5,241 nt of DNA, from NCBI GenBank assembly GCA_034436375.1, contig DAOTVS010000265.1, forward strand, positions 1-5,241, read 5' to 3'. The notes beneath the pieces are model-generated. The model was not told where the DNA came from. It did not search any database and saw only the letters and a program-made list of their open reading frames with translations. This document shows positions 4,845 to 5,241 of this stretch, piece by piece. The position numbers and the translations under genes are program-made. How positions within the stretch are numbered: the stretch's first letter is position 1; each line of letters starts with the position of its first letter. The DNA is from DAOTVS01 sp034436375. Lineage in GTDB: Bacteria; Chloroflexota; Anaerolineae; SpSt-313.

Positions 4845-5029
4845 CTGACACCATCATCTTTGTACTTCCACGCCGACTATTCACAAGCGAGATGTGTGCC
4901 GCGATTGCGCGGGCTCGGCGCTGTCAGGCTGCCCCCTTAATGAACCCGACACAATCCCGAGGTCAACTGCCTCTGGCCTTACCTCCCCTCATCGTTAGCC
5001 TCAACTACCACGCAACACAGGATAGTCCG
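4845..5029. other. Intergenic region without recognisable gene
   Basis: No open frame here shows a ribosome site or a recognisable family, and no tRNA-like fold was seen. It should contain the minus-strand promoter for the PAP2-like/kinase pair. The best minus-strand -35-like hexamer, TTGACA, is the complement of 5030-5035, but no convincing -10 follows at the right distance, so the promoter is not assigned. Confidence 0.5.
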
Positions 5030-5058
5030 TTGTCAATCGCTGGGATCCATCATATCCT
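5030..5058 (+). promoter_or_regulatory. Candidate sigma-70-type promoter
   Basis: TTGTCA (5030-5035, five of six to TTGACA) and TATCCT (5053-5058, four of six to TATAAT) are separated by exactly 17 nt. It points toward the right-hand structured region. It was found by eye; the match is moderate. Confidence 0.35.
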
Positions 5059-5090
5059 TTCACCAACTGGCCCTTGCCTCGCAATCTGCC

Positions 5091-5096
5091 TATAAT
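5091..5096 (+). promoter_or_regulatory. Consensus -10 element (TATAAT)
   Basis: A perfect TATAAT lies in a non-coding stretch. The positions 16-18 nt upstream (around 5067-5074, TGGCCC-like) do not match a -35 box, so recognition would depend on other contacts or an activator. Transcription would start near 5102-5104 and run into the hairpin-rich segment to the window end. Confidence 0.45.
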
Positions 5097-5102
5097 GGAC
5101 GA

Positions 5103-5241
5103 CCATAGTACTGCAACCGCACTTGATCCAGCCGGCTCCCGGTAACAGCCGGCCAAGGTGCTGTGCGCCTGCCCGGCTCTGACCCGGGAGGGGGGATTTG
5201 GCGGGTTGCCTGCAGCCGGGCCGCCCGTTGGCGGCCCGGCT
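5103..5241 (+). ncRNA. Candidate structured RNA or attenuated 5' leader
   Basis: Downstream of the TATAAT the sequence has no real ORF but four successive possible hairpins. GCCGGCT (5131-5137) pairs with AGCCGGC (5147-5153). AGGTGC and GCGCCT pair across a 3-nt loop at about 5155-5169. CCCGG and CCGGG pair around 5171-5187. A perfect 12-bp stem closes the window at 5214-5241. This arrangement suits a small RNA of about 140 nt or a riboswitch/attenuator leader of a gene beyond the window. I compared it mentally with SRP RNA, tRNA-Sec, T-box, cobalamin, TPP, SAM and fluoride motifs and recognise none of them. Confidence 0.4.
5214..5241 (+). terminator. Perfect 12-bp GC-rich hairpin at window end
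   Basis: AGCCGGGCCGCC (5214-5225) and GGCGGCCCGGCT (5230-5241) are exact complements around the tetraloop CGTT. The shape is that of an intrinsic terminator or attenuator. The sequence stops at the last stem base, so the diagnostic T-run cannot be checked. Confidence 0.6.

Noticed and set aside
5095..5145. Sixteen-codon ORF starting within the TATAAT
   Set aside because: No ribosome site, very short, and its ATG overlaps the -10 element.
5103..5241. Possible tRNA-Sec (selC) accompanying the Sec-containing gene
   Set aside because: There is no GTTCGA-like T-loop, no TCA anticodon arm in the right place and no matching acceptor stem ending in a CCA-type 3' end.

Overview
The window is a GC-rich stretch of a bacterial chromosome or metagenomic contig. 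It holds one plus-strand operon for sulfur-carrier proteins (about 180-3011), a convergent minus-strand pair of membrane-protein genes (4844 down to 3184), and a right-hand non-coding region that looks like the start of another transcription unit (about 5030-5241). Gene content and style (strong GGAGG ribosome binding sites, TTTACG-type heptamer repeats) would suit a Chloroflexota/Anaerolineae-like organism. That assignment is an impression, not something the sequence proves.

Plus-strand operon. After the probable 3' end of an upstream gene (3-107) and a run of eight heptamer repeats come dsrE/tusD-, dsrF/tusC- and dsrH/tusB-like genes. They are followed by a GcvH-like lipoyl-carrier gene resembling LbpA of the sHdr sulfur-oxidation system, a tusA gene, a dsrE2-like gene and an OsmC-family gene. 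The first five are tightly packed (gaps of 4-30 nt). A 118-nt spacer precedes dsrE2, and a 100-nt spacer with a near-perfect 63-nt hairpin precedes osmC. The products carry thiols (DsrE Cys76/Cys79, DsrH Cys18, TusA Cys14, DsrE2 Cys122) and a lipoyl lysine (Lys68 of the GcvH-like protein), so the set reads as a persulfide relay. No oxidoreductase (sHdr, rDsr) lies inside the window.

Main discovery. The OsmC-family gene is split by an in-frame UGA (2760-2762) exactly where the peroxidatic cysteine belongs. The reading frame continues with good OsmC similarity to 3011, including the resolving cysteine. Twenty nucleotides after the UGA there is a stem-loop with apical loop GGUC, the same loop as in the E. 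coli fdhF SECIS element. The best reading is a 134-residue selenoprotein (Sec52) at the end of a sulfur-transfer operon. A conventional gene finder would split it into two short ORFs or truncate it.

Minus strand. A short PAP2-like membrane protein lacking the phosphatase motifs overlaps by ATGA a protein with about five N-terminal membrane segments and a C-terminal kinase-like domain (K228, HAD...N catalytic loop, D358). The two operons converge at a hairpin-bearing spacer (3012-3183). The right-hand 400 nt has no convincing gene. It holds promoter-like elements, several small hairpins and a perfect 12-bp GC-rich stem at the very end, consistent with a small RNA or an attenuated leader.
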